DNA of 64,000 nt from BOKV01 sp041397525. Lineage in GTDB: Bacteria; Pseudomonadota; Alphaproteobacteria; Rhizobiales; Rhizobiaceae. The notes beneath the pieces are model-generated. The model searched no databases. It was not told where the DNA came from and saw nothing but the letters and a program-made list of their open reading frames with translations. Below are positions 35,478 to 44,488 of the stretch, in pieces. The stretch's first letter is position 1. Each line of letters begins with the position of its first letter. Made by a program: the position numbers and the translations under genes. The stretch covers positions 310,001-374,000 of the forward strand of contig JAWKWL010000001.1 of assembly GCA_041397525.1 (NCBI GenBank), read 5' to 3'.

Positions 35478-36752
35478 ATGTCTGGAAAATATCTTGATCA
35501 CCTGGGACGTCCGATCGTCGTTGTCACCGGCATGGGCGCACTTACTTCGCTTGGCCAGGGCAAGAAGGACAATTGGGAAGCTCTCACCGCAGGCAAGTCC
35601 GGAATCCACCACATAAACCGGTTTCCAACCGAAGGCCTCACCACGACCATCGCCGGAACTGTCGATTTCATGAAGCCCGAAGAGGTTTCGGCACCTGCCA
35701 TTTCCTATGCCATGGCAGACTCGACTGCCGAGGAAGCACTCACCGAAGCAGGATTTGGCAAGGCTGGCTTTCCTGGCCCGCTTTTCTTCGCCGCCCCTCC
35801 CGTGGAACTCGAATGGCAGCACCGCTTCGACCTGATGGCTGAAAAGCCTGACGCTGAACCAGGCTACGCCCAGCTTCTGGCGGCAGCACAGGCCAGCCGC
35901 CATGAGCGCATGCACAGCCTGATCCAGCTGGGCACCATTGCCTTCCGCCTGGCGGAAAAATACGGCACCAAGGGCCTGCCGATTTCATTGTCGACAGCCT
36001 GCGCATCCGGTGCCACCGCCATCCAGCAGGGCGTGGAGGCCATCCGTCGCGGTGATACAGGGGCAGCCCTTTGTGTGGCCTCGGACGGTTCCGTGACGGC
36101 CGAGGGCCTGATCCGCTTTTCGCTGCTTTCCGCACTCACCACCCAGAACGAAAAGCCTGAGCGCGCCTCCAAGCCTTTCTCCAAGGACCGTGCCGGCTTC
36201 GTCATGTCCGAAGGTTCAGCAGCACTCGTGCTTGAATCACTTGAGCATGCCATGGCCCGCGGCGCGAATATCCTGGGCGTGGTCAAGGGCGTTGGCGAAA
36301 AGGCCGACTCCTTCCATCGCACCCGTTCGAGCCCCGATGGCAAGCCGGTCATCACAGCAATCAAGCTCGGCCTTGAGGATGCGGGCGTCAGCACGGACGA
36401 TATCGACTATATCAACGCCCATGGCACCTCGACGCCGGAAAACGACCGCATGGAATACAATTCGCTGCGCGCCGTCTTTGGCGAGCGCGTACATACGGTT
36501 CCGATTTCATCCAACAAGTCGATGATCGGCCACACATTGACCGCCGGTGGCGCTGTGGAGGCAGTATTCTCCTTCCTCACAATGCGCGAAGGGGTCATTC
36601 CGCCAACCATCAATTACGACAATCCTGATCCGGATATCCCGCTCGACGTGGTTCCCAACGTCAAGCGCGAAGCAACCGTCAAGACCATCCTGTCGAATTC
36701 CTTCGGCTTTGGTGGCCAGAACGCCTGCCTTGTCCTGGGCGGCGACGTTTGA
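35478..36752 (+). CDS. fabF1XL: beta-ketoacyl-ACP synthase FabF1XL
   Basis: A 424-residue condensing enzyme with an intact triad: C175 in STACASG, H315 in NAHGTSTPEND and H352 in KSMIGHTLTAGG. It should extend acyl chains on AcpXL with malonyl units. Together with the degenerate partner upstream it may set the C26-C28 chain length. Good ribosome site GGAGA before the ATG. Confidence 0.93.
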   Translation: MSGKYLDHLGRPIVVVTGMGALTSLGQGKKDNWEALTAGKSGIHHINRFPTEGLTTTIAGTVDFMKPEEVSAPAISYAMADSTAEEALTEAGFGKAGFPGPLFFAAPPVELEWQHRFDLMAEKPDAEPGYAQLLAAAQASRHERMHSLIQLGTIAFRLAEKYGTKGLPISLSTACASGATAIQQGVEAIRRGDTGAALCVASDGSVTAEGLIRFSLLSALTTQNEKPERASKPFSKDRAGFVMSEGSAALVLESLEHAMARGANILGVVKGVGEKADSFHRTRSSPDGKPVITAIKLGLEDAGVSTDDIDYINAHGTSTPENDRMEYNSLRAVFGERVHTVPISSNKSMIGHTLTAGGAVEAVFSFLTMREGVIPPTINYDNPDPDIPLDVVPNVKREATVKTILSNSFGFGGQNACLVLGGDV

Positions 36753-36797
36753 CAACCATCCGCAAGTTCAATCATCCCGTTTGACGGAGGCCGACCC

Positions 36798-37829
36798 GTG
36801 CGCGCACTTCAGCTAGTTTCCGACCGCGAAGTAACTGTGACCGACATTGCCCCCCCGCCCCCACCGGGCGAAGGTGAAGTCCAGTTGCAGATTCGTGTTG
36901 TTGCACTCAACCATATCGACGTCTGGGGCTGGCGCGGCATGGCATTCGCAAAGCGGAAATTGCCAATGACGGTTGGTGCGGAAGCATCGGCGGTCATTTC
37001 AGCTGTCGGCCCCGGTGTTTCCGGCCTCAAGACCGGCGATCTCGTTGCCATTTATGGTGCGCCAACCTGCGGGCGCTGCCGTCCGTGCCGTGAAGGCCGC
37101 GACAACCATTGCGAAAATCCCAAGGGCGTTCACGGTTTTCACCTCGATGGCTATGCGCGTGAATTTGCAAACATGCCCGCCCGCAATGTGGTTCCTGCAC
37201 CCGAAGGCCTCAGCGATATCGCAGCCGCAGTTGCCCCGGTTACCTTTGGCACTTGCGAGCACATGCTTTTCGACAACGCCAAGCTCGAGTCCGGCGAGAC
37301 TGTCCTCATTCATGCCGGCGGTTCAGGCATCGGATCGGCGGCCATCCAGCTCGCAAAGAAGATAGGCTGTACGGTCATAACCACGGTTGGTTCAGACGAC
37401 AAGATCGAAGCCTGCAAGGCGCTGGGTGCTGATCATGTCATCAATTACCGGGCCGACCGCTTCGAGGGCGCAGTGCGCAAGATCACGAAGAAAAAGGGCG
37501 TCGATGTCGTCTTCGAACATGTTGGCAAGGACACCTGGCAAGGTTCGATGCTGTCGCTACGACGTGGCGGACGTCTGGTTACCTGCGGCTCCACCAGCGG
37601 GGTATCGGCTGAAACCAATCTGATGATGCTGTTTCAGCAACAGCTTCGCCTGATTGGTTCGTTTGGCTGCAACATGCGCAACATGGTGGATGCGATGGAG
37701 AAGATGTCGAAGGGCATTGTCCATCCGGTGATCGATTCCGAAGTCGAATTCGGCGATGTCGCAACCGCCCTTGCCCGCATGGAAAGCCGCAAGGTTTTCG
37801 GCAAGATCATCATGCGCGTCAGCTCGTAA
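36798..37829 (+). CDS. zinc-type alcohol dehydrogenase family protein of the VLCFA cluster
   Basis: A 343-residue medium-chain dehydrogenase/reductase. PTCGRCRPCREGRDNHC holds the structural zinc cysteines, and HAGGSGIGSAAIQLAKK is the NAD(P)-binding loop. In rhizobia the gene at this place (adh2XL/fabXL) is needed for, or linked to, synthesis of the long-chain hydroxy acid. A reductase step such as enoyl reduction is plausible. The start is GTG at 36798 after GGAGG. Confidence 0.88.
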   Translation: MRALQLVSDREVTVTDIAPPPPPGEGEVQLQIRVVALNHIDVWGWRGMAFAKRKLPMTVGAEASAVISAVGPGVSGLKTGDLVAIYGAPTCGRCRPCREGRDNHCENPKGVHGFHLDGYAREFANMPARNVVPAPEGLSDIAAAVAPVTFGTCEHMLFDNAKLESGETVLIHAGGSGIGSAAIQLAKKIGCTVITTVGSDDKIEACKALGADHVINYRADRFEGAVRKITKKKGVDVVFEHVGKDTWQGSMLSLRRGGRLVTCGSTSGVSAETNLMMLFQQQLRLIGSFGCNMRNMVDAMEKMSKGIVHPVIDSEVEFGDVATALARMESRKVFGKIIMRVSS

Positions 37830-37838
37830 TCATTCGAC

Positions 37839-38771
37839 ATGGCCAAATTCGGACAAACCCCGAGCCGCGTACCGAAATGGTACGTAGTCATCCGGAACCT
37901 GAATCATTGGCTGACCGCGCAGCTGTTTTTCGGTTTCCTTGCGCTGGTGAAACTGCTTCCTGCCGACGCAGCGATTGACACTATCGAGAAGCTCGGCCGC
38001 TGGTTCGGCATGCGCTACCAGCGGACCCGGCGCGCACGCGACAATCTCGTCCAGGCATTTCCGCAAAAGTCCGAAGCGGAAATCGAGACAATCCTCGATG
38101 AAATGTGGGGCAGCCTTTCGCGTACAGCCGCCGAATATGCCTATCTCGACCAGATTTTCGACTTTGATCCGGAAAAACCCGAAGGCGGCCGCTTCGAAGT
38201 CACCGGTATCGACAACTTTGTTGAACTGCGTGAACATCAGGGACCGGCAATCTGTTTCACTGCCCATACGGGCAACTGGGAGATGTTGACTGTTGCGGCA
38301 GCCGCTTACGGTCTTAACATCACCGCCCTCTTCCGCCCGCCAAACAACCCCTATATCTCGAAAAAGGTCCTGGCAGCGCGCCGCACAGCGATGGGCCATC
38401 TCGTGCCGTCAAAGGCGGGGGCGGCATTCGCGCTGGCCGATGTCATGCGCGACGGCGGCAAGGTCGGCATGCTGGTCGACCAATACTACAAGCGCGGCGT
38501 GCCCGTGACCTTTTTCGGCCGAAAGACGCTCGGCAACCAGTTGCTCGCCAAACTCGTGCGCCAGTTCGACTGTCCGGTCTATCCCGCTCGCAGCATCCGC
38601 CTGCCGGGCGGCCGTTTCCGCATTGAATTGCAGGACAAACTTGAAATTCCCCGGGACACCAAAGGCCGCGCCGACATCGAAGCCCTGACACAAAAAGTAA
38701 ACGATGTCGTCGAGGGGTGGGTGCGTGAATATCCCGGTCAATGGCTCTGGCTGCACAAGCGCTGGAAATAG
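37839..38771 (+). CDS. lpxXL: lipid A very-long-chain acyltransferase LpxXL
   Basis: A 310-residue membrane acyltransferase of the LpxL/HtrB family with the catalytic HTGNWE (H143, E148). An N-terminal hydrophobic segment (about 25-40) anchors it to the inner membrane. By family knowledge LpxXL transfers the C28 chain from AcpXL to lipid A. It is the last gene of the cluster, 9 bases after the dehydrogenase gene. Confidence 0.93.
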   Translation: MAKFGQTPSRVPKWYVVIRNLNHWLTAQLFFGFLALVKLLPADAAIDTIEKLGRWFGMRYQRTRRARDNLVQAFPQKSEAEIETILDEMWGSLSRTAAEYAYLDQIFDFDPEKPEGGRFEVTGIDNFVELREHQGPAICFTAHTGNWEMLTVAAAAYGLNITALFRPPNNPYISKKVLAARRTAMGHLVPSKAGAAFALADVMRDGGKVGMLVDQYYKRGVPVTFFGRKTLGNQLLAKLVRQFDCPVYPARSIRLPGGRFRIELQDKLEIPRDTKGRADIEALTQKVNDVVEGWVREYPGQWLWLHKRWK

Positions 38772-39021
38772 CCGACATCCTCACTTCAAGATTTTGCTGG
38801 CAGGATCGCCCCGGATTTGACCGGTGCGTGCTTTCGACACCCCTTTTGCTCAATATGTGCAAAACTTCTTGCCAAGATCAGGAATCTGATGTAGCAAATT
38901 CGCTAGGGGCAATCGCCGTTGAATTTTGCAGCAGCGGAAATGTCTTTGGCTGCGACATTCAACCCATTGAAATCACTGACGTATCCGTGTCCGAACACAG
39001 GCGTTCGCGGCAGGTTCGTCA

Positions 39022-39651
39022 ATGGATGGGATTGCAGAAATGACACTCATTGAATTTCTTGGCGGAATGTTCGGCATCCGGTTGGTGGAGGTCGTGGCGG
39101 CCCTGTTCGGACTTGTCAATGTAGTATTGATTATCCGCCGCAGCATGTGGAATTACCCCTTTGGCATAACCATGGTGATCTTGTATTGCTGGATTTTCTA
39201 TGATGCCCGCCTCTACAGCGATGCCCTTCTCCAGATCTTCTTTCTCGTCATCCAGATATTCGGGATTTTCTGGTGGTTGCGTGGCCGTGATGAAACCGGG
39301 CTGGTTATGGCAAGATCCCTCCCCTCCACAAACATACTCATTGCATTGGCAATCTCGGTGGCAGGCACTGCAGCGCTTGGCTATACCATGGCAACCTGGA
39401 CAGATGCATCCCTTCCCTACTGGGACGCCTGTACAACAGTGCTGAGCGTGGTTGCCCAGGTGCTGATGGCGCGGCGTTACCTGCAAAGCTGGCTCGTCTG
39501 GATTACTGTCGATGTGCTGGCAGTGGGGATTTATATCGTCAAGGATCTGACACCGACCGCAGCACTTTACGCCATATTCCTGTGCCTTTCGGTCGCCGGC
39601 TATTTCCGCTGGCAGCGATCCATGGCAACCGGACGCGCAGTGGCAGCGTGA
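39022..39651 (+). CDS. pnuC: nicotinamide riboside transporter PnuC
   Basis: A 209-residue membrane protein with about seven hydrophobic spans. MWNYPFGITMVILYCWIFYD and FGIFWWLRG are PnuC hallmarks for binding nicotinamide riboside. The ATG at 39022 has GGCAGG upstream, and an in-frame ATG at 39040 is possible. The stop overlaps the nadR start by one base (TGATG), so uptake and phosphorylation are coupled. The 250 bases before it hold no recognised riboswitch. Confidence 0.9.
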   Translation: MDGIAEMTLIEFLGGMFGIRLVEVVAALFGLVNVVLIIRRSMWNYPFGITMVILYCWIFYDARLYSDALLQIFFLVIQIFGIFWWLRGRDETGLVMARSLPSTNILIALAISVAGTAALGYTMATWTDASLPYWDACTTVLSVVAQVLMARRYLQSWLVWITVDVLAVGIYIVKDLTPTAALYAIFLCLSVAGYFRWQRSMATGRAVAA

Positions 39652-40631
39652 TGAAACGCGGCTTTCTACTGGGAAAATTCCTTCCGCCGCATGCCGGCCA
39701 CATCTTCCTTTGCGAAACCGCAATGCAGCTTTGCGATGAACTGACGGTGCTGGTTTGCTCGCTGGATCGGGAACCAATCGAGGGTATGCTGCGCCATGAG
39801 TGGATGAGCAAAATGCTGCCAGGTGCAAACGTCGTTCATTTCAGCGAGGATGTTCCGCAAGAACCCTCCGAGCACGCCGATTTCTGGCCTATATGGCAAG
39901 GCATATGCAAACAGGCCCATCCTGGACCAATCGATATCGTCTTCGGGTCTGAACCATATGTGATGCAGTTGGCACAGGTACTGGATGCAAAGCCGGTCGT
40001 TATTGATCCTGAACGACTGGCTTTTCCGGTGTCGGGCACCGCAATTCGCGAAAACCCTTATGCCCACTGGGAAATGGTCCCCGGTGCGGTCCGCCCTTAC
40101 TACCAGAAGCGGATTGTGCTGATCGGCGCGGAAAGCACCGGCAAGTCGACCCTTGCCCCTCAACTGGCCCGCCACTTCGACACACTTTACGTGCCGGAAT
40201 ATGGACGCACCTATGACACGTTCCGCACCGGGGAATGGACAGCGGCAAGCTTTGTCGAAATCGAGGCAGGGCATGGCGCCATGCGCGCGGCCATGGCACC
40301 GAAAGCCGGGATGTTGCTTTTCGAGGATACCGATGAACTGGCAACACGAATGTGGGAAACGGCGCTCACAGGCGCCAGCCCCGCCCGTGCGGGGCCATCA
40401 AAGCTGGCAGATCTGTATCTTCTTCTTGCAACGGACCTGCCATGGCGCGACGACGGGACACGATACATGGCCGAAAACGCCTTTCGTGAAAACTTCCAGA
40501 AGTCGCTGGAAATTGAACTCAGCGAAGCTGGTGTTCAGTGGCAGGAGATACGGGGGTCTGGCCACCAGCGTCTCGAAGCGGCCATCGCAGCCGTCATTGA
40601 GGCGTTTCCTTTTGCGCGATCCGCACAATGA
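39651..40631 (+). CDS. nadR: NadR-type nicotinamide-nucleotide adenylyltransferase/ribosylnicotinamide kinase
   Basis: A 326-residue bifunctional enzyme without the N-terminal repressor domain of enteric NadR. The adenylyltransferase motif HAGH is at residues 14-17, and the kinase P-loop GAESTGKST at 159-167. It would trap imported nicotinamide riboside as NMN and convert it to NAD. The ATG at 39651 is chosen for the fold start and the 1-base overlap with pnuC. Confidence 0.9.
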   Translation: MKRGFLLGKFLPPHAGHIFLCETAMQLCDELTVLVCSLDREPIEGMLRHEWMSKMLPGANVVHFSEDVPQEPSEHADFWPIWQGICKQAHPGPIDIVFGSEPYVMQLAQVLDAKPVVIDPERLAFPVSGTAIRENPYAHWEMVPGAVRPYYQKRIVLIGAESTGKSTLAPQLARHFDTLYVPEYGRTYDTFRTGEWTAASFVEIEAGHGAMRAAMAPKAGMLLFEDTDELATRMWETALTGASPARAGPSKLADLYLLLATDLPWRDDGTRYMAENAFRENFQKSLEIELSEAGVQWQEIRGSGHQRLEAAIAAVIEAFPFARSAQ

Positions 40632-40649
40632 ACCAGAAACGCCAATGAA

Positions 40650-40675
40650 AAACCCGCGGATTTCTCCGCGGGTTT
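40650..40675. terminator. bidirectional terminator between nadR and the L,D-transpeptidase gene
   Basis: Perfect 11-bp stem AAACCCGCGGA / TCCGCGGGTTT with loop TTTC, preceded by an A-run and followed by T-rich sequence. It fits termination in both directions between convergent genes. Confidence 0.85.
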
Positions 40676-40698
40676 CCTTGTCCGGACTTGGCAGTTGA

Positions 40699-41136
40699 TC
40701 AATGGGTGATCGAAATCTTCGTGTTTTTCGGCCCCGATGCGCTGACCATGTTGAAAAGCGTGCGTGCATTGTCGGGATGGAGCCTCACGCAACCATGCGA
40801 AGCCGGACGCCCCAGCGCCTTGACAGCTCCCGTGCCGTGGATTGCATAACCGCCGCGAAAGAAGATCGAGTAAGGCATTGGAGAGTTGTGGTATTTCTTC
40901 GAATACCACATCGTGTGCATACGGGTCGGGCGGTAATTGCCGGTTGGTGTAACATAGCCACCACGTGCCGTCGACACTTTCCAGGTATAGCGCAGCATAC
41001 CATTCTGATAGACGCGCATGCGCTGTTCAGAAAGATCGATCCGTGCTTCAACGCCTGCGGAATATGCCGGGGTAGCAGCAACCAAACCGCCAAGAATTGC
41101 CAATGTTGCCAATGTTGCCAATATCGTTTTCATCAT
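40699..41136 (-). CDS. L,D-transpeptidase (YkuD domain)
   Basis: A 145-residue exported cell-wall enzyme. The signal peptide MMKTILATLATLAILGGLVA and following residues end at AYSA. The YkuD motif is HGT...SHGCVRLHPDNA, with the catalytic cysteine in SHGC. It is close to the minimal length of the family and has no extra binding domain. It may cross-link peptidoglycan or attach a protein. GGAGG stands two bases before the first ATG, so the second ATG (41133) is equally good. Its signal peptide is coded by three 9-base tandem units (41097-41123). Confidence 0.88.
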   Translation of the reverse strand: MMKTILATLATLAILGGLVAATPAYSAGVEARIDLSEQRMRVYQNGMLRYTWKVSTARGGYVTPTGNYRPTRMHTMWYSKKYHNSPMPYSIFFRGGYAIHGTGAVKALGRPASHGCVRLHPDNARTLFNMVSASGPKNTKISITH

Positions 41137-41496
41137 TTCCTCCAGTCCATATCAACCAAATTCAGTTGTTATTGCTGCCCCATTGCTGACAAGGTTAGAC
41201 CAAAAATAATTATCATTCTACTTCCCGTCGGAATTTCACGGAAAATTCATGCCGCAACGTAGCAGTGAATTGCAATTAGGGGTAAATGCGCCCTTAACAG
41301 CGCTGGCTGCTCAAGTTGTGGAAATGAATATTGCGGGATTACCAGTTGCAAGCCCGCACAATTCGATTTTCCATGCGCAAGGCGCTCTGCACTTTTCGTT
41401 CACCTGCCAACACCAGCTGGCAGAACCTCTATTGAGTGCGGCACAAAGCTGTGAAACGTTGAAGCAGAACCGTTTCCGGGAATGGCAGCTTGCTTG
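41137..41496. other. divergent intergenic region
   Basis: 360 bases between the transpeptidase and deacylase genes. An AT-rich patch AATAATTATCATT (41205-41217) probably holds the transpeptidase promoter. Nothing else recognisable is present, and no coding frame looks real. Confidence 0.4.
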
Positions 41497-42780
41497 ATGG
41501 CCGATCTTTACAACCAGATAACACAACGCGTGAACGACAGGCGCAGTCGGGTCGTTGAACTGACCTGCGATCTCATCCGGTTTCCAACCGTCAATCCACC
41601 CGGAGAAGCCTATACCCCTTGTGCCGAATACCTCGGCAGGCACATGGCGGCATTGGGTTTCGATGTCCGCTATATCCGGGCAGAGGATACACCGGGCGAC
41701 AGCGACCGTTATCCCCGCACCAACATCATTGCGCGGCGCGAAGGTTCGCGACCAGGACCAACCGTTCATTTCAACTCCCACATCGACGTGGTTGACACCG
41801 GCGAAGGCTGGAGCGTCGATCCTTTCGCGGCCGTCGTCAGGGACGGCAAGGTCTTTGGCCGTGGTGCGTGTGACATGAAGGGCGGACTGGCGGCCTCGAT
41901 CATAGCGGTCGAAGCCTATATTGCTGCCAATCCGGACTTTCCCGGAGCCATCGAGATTTCAGGCACGGTGGATGAGGAATCAGGTGGCTTCGGTGGTGTC
42001 GCCTATCTTGCAGGCAAGGGTTACTTCTCCAGGCCGCGTGTTGACCATGTCATCATCCCCGAACCGCTGAACAAGGACCGCATCTGCCTCGGCCATCGCG
42101 GTGTGTGGTGGGCAGAAATCGAGACCCATGGCGAAATTGCGCATGGTTCCATGCCGTTCCTGGGCGATTGCGCCGTGCGCCACATGGGCGCGGTCCTGGA
42201 TGCATTCGAGCGCGACCTATTCCCGGCACTGGACCGCAAGGAAACCCGGATGCCAGTCGTTCCGCCGGGAGCCAGACGTTCGACCATGAACATCAATTCC
42301 GTTCACGGCGGCCAGAGCGACGACTATTCCGGACTGCCCTCCCCCAATGTGCCTGACAGCTGCAAACTGACCATCGACCGCCGCTTTCTCATCGAGGAAG
42401 ATATCTCCGAGGTGAAAAGCGAGGTGGTCTCGATCCTGGAAACGCTGAAGGCCAGCCGGCCGAAATTCGACTATTCGATCCGCGACATCATGGAGGTCCT
42501 GCCGATCATGGTTGAGAAGGACACGCCCGTGGCCGGTGCGGTGGCCGCAGGCATCCGTCAGGTATTCGGCAAGGAACCGGACTACGTCATTTCGCCGGGA
42601 ACCTATGACCAGAAACATGTCGCGCGTATCGGCCACCTGCATGACTGCATCGCCTATGGTCCCGGCATACTGGACATGGCGCACAGGCCTGACGAGTTTG
42701 TCGGAATTGACGACATGGTCGAAAGTGCCCGCGTCATGGCGCTGGCGCTGCACACGCTTTTGACCGGCAATACTGCGTGA
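41497..42780 (+). CDS. M20 family deacylase (ArgE/DapE type)
   Basis: A 427-residue zinc hydrolase of the acetylornithine deacetylase/succinyl-diaminopimelate desuccinylase group. HIDVVDTGEGW and GRGACDMKGG carry metal ligands, and VDEESGGFGG has the catalytic glutamate pair. It precedes a dipeptide-type ABC transporter by 140 bases. A role in cleaving an imported N-acylated amino acid or dipeptide is more likely than lysine or arginine synthesis. The start is uncertain: the ATG at 41482 adds five residues. Confidence 0.85.
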   Translation: MADLYNQITQRVNDRRSRVVELTCDLIRFPTVNPPGEAYTPCAEYLGRHMAALGFDVRYIRAEDTPGDSDRYPRTNIIARREGSRPGPTVHFNSHIDVVDTGEGWSVDPFAAVVRDGKVFGRGACDMKGGLAASIIAVEAYIAANPDFPGAIEISGTVDEESGGFGGVAYLAGKGYFSRPRVDHVIIPEPLNKDRICLGHRGVWWAEIETHGEIAHGSMPFLGDCAVRHMGAVLDAFERDLFPALDRKETRMPVVPPGARRSTMNINSVHGGQSDDYSGLPSPNVPDSCKLTIDRRFLIEEDISEVKSEVVSILETLKASRPKFDYSIRDIMEVLPIMVEKDTPVAGAVAAGIRQVFGKEPDYVISPGTYDQKHVARIGHLHDCIAYGPGILDMAHRPDEFVGIDDMVESARVMALALHTLLTGNTA

Positions 42781-42921
42781 GATGGTTTTCGTCGGCATTT
42801 TTTGCCGGTTCAATCATCAAACAGTTGCATCTTGGCCCTGCTTGAAACACTCTTGGGATGGAGGATCAACGCGGGACGCGCATTAACCGCAGCAGAACTC
42901 CGGCAAACAGGGAGAGCCAAC

Positions 42922-44406
42922 ATGAATTCCTTCATACGCACAATTGCTGCCGCAGCCTTGGTGGCCACGGCATGGACCGCACCAGCCATGGCGGCAAAAG
43001 ACACGATCACGCTTGGCGTTGTCCTTGAGCCCCCGCATCTTGATCCAACGGCAGGTGCCGCCGCCGCAATCGACGAAATTGTCTATGCCAACGTTTTCGA
43101 AGGTCTGACCCGTATTGGCTCAAAGGGCGAAATCCTGCCGGCACTTGCTGAAAGTTGGGAAATTTCGGAAGACGGCAAGACCTATACCTTCCATCTGCAT
43201 ACCGGCGTGAAATTCCATGACGGGTCCGACTTTGATGCCGATGACGTCAAGTTTTCGATTGACCGGGCGCGGGCAGAAGACTCGACCAATGCCCAGAAAG
43301 GCCTGTTCAAGGCCATCGAGAATGTCGAGGTCGTCGACCCGGCAACCGTGAAAGTTACGCTGTCTTCCCCGGCAGGCAATTTCCTGTTCAACATGGGTTG
43401 GGGTGACGCCGTGATGGTCGCGGCGGAAAGCGCTGAGGGCAACAAGGAGAATCCGGTCGGTACCGGCCCGTTCAAATTCTCCAGCTGGTCCAAGGGAAGC
43501 GCGATCGAAATCGTGCGCAATGATGCCTATTGGGGCAAGCCCGTGGCACTGTCAAAGGCAACCTTCCGCATCATCCCTGATGCATCGGCTGCAATTGCGG
43601 CACTCCAGGCGGGCGATGTTGACGGCTTCCCGAACTTCCCCGCGCCTGAAGCCATTCCGGCATTCCAGGCTGATCCGCGCTTCTCTGTCGTGATCGGATC
43701 GACCGAGGGTGAAACCATTCTGGCCATGAACAACAAGCGCGCGCCATTCGACAATCTGAAAGTCCGCGCAGCCATCTCCAGCGCCATTGACCGCAAGGCC
43801 ATCATTGACGGCGCCATGTTCGGGCTCGGAACACCGATAGGCACGCATTTCGCGCCGCATCACCCCGCCTACGACGCGGAAACCATCAACACGTGGCCGT
43901 ATGACGTGGAAAAAGCGAAGGCACTGCTCAAGGAAGCCGGTTTTGAGAACGGCATCAAGGCCAAGCTGACCCTGCCGCCGCCAACCTATGCGCGGCGCGG
44001 CGGTGAAATCATTGCCTCGCAACTGCGCGCGATCGGCATTGACCTCGAAATCGTTCCAGTCGAATGGAAGCAGTGGCTGGAAGGCCCGTTCAAGGGCGAT
44101 TTCGACATGACGATCGTCTCGCATACCGAACCCATGGACATCGGCATTTACGCCAATCCGGGTTATTATTTCGGCTATGACGGCAAGGAGTTCCAGGCCG
44201 TCATGGACAAGCTCAACCTGACCACGGATGAAGCCGCCCGCTATGGCCTGATGGCAGATGCTCAGAAGATCATCGCTCGCGATGCTGTCAACGTCTACCT
44301 GTTCGAACTGGCAAAAACCGGCGTTTGGGACGCGAAGATCAACGGCCTTTGGGAAAACTCACCTGTGCAGGCCAATGACCTGACCGGTGTTTCCTGGAGC
44401 GATTGA
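42922..44406 (+). CDS. dipeptide-type ABC transporter, substrate-binding protein
   Basis: A 494-residue family-5 solute-binding protein. The signal peptide (MNSFIRTIAAAALVATAWTA and ending AMA) precedes AKDTITLGVVLEPPHLDP. LAESWEISEDGKTYTFHL and GVKFHDGSDFDADDVKFS are the standard DppA/OppA motifs. The start at 42922 follows GGGAGA. It opens a five-function transporter operon, and its ligand may be the substrate of the upstream M20 deacylase. Confidence 0.92.
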   Translation: MNSFIRTIAAAALVATAWTAPAMAAKDTITLGVVLEPPHLDPTAGAAAAIDEIVYANVFEGLTRIGSKGEILPALAESWEISEDGKTYTFHLHTGVKFHDGSDFDADDVKFSIDRARAEDSTNAQKGLFKAIENVEVVDPATVKVTLSSPAGNFLFNMGWGDAVMVAAESAEGNKENPVGTGPFKFSSWSKGSAIEIVRNDAYWGKPVALSKATFRIIPDASAAIAALQAGDVDGFPNFPAPEAIPAFQADPRFSVVIGSTEGETILAMNNKRAPFDNLKVRAAISSAIDRKAIIDGAMFGLGTPIGTHFAPHHPAYDAETINTWPYDVEKAKALLKEAGFENGIKAKLTLPPPTYARRGGEIIASQLRAIGIDLEIVPVEWKQWLEGPFKGDFDMTIVSHTEPMDIGIYANPGYYFGYDGKEFQAVMDKLNLTTDEAARYGLMADAQKIIARDAVNVYLFELAKTGVWDAKINGLWENSPVQANDLTGVSWSD

Positions 44407-44488
44407 TCGCTTACCGAGGCAAACTGCGCCGGCAGCCCTGACGGCTGTCGGCGCTTCCATTGCAATTCCCCTTCGAGAACTGAACGCA

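Noticed and set aside
41205..41217. AATAATTATCATT, reminiscent of a Fur box
   Set aside because: Only half of the expected inverted repeat is present, and the neighbouring gene has no iron connection. It is more likely just an AT-rich promoter.
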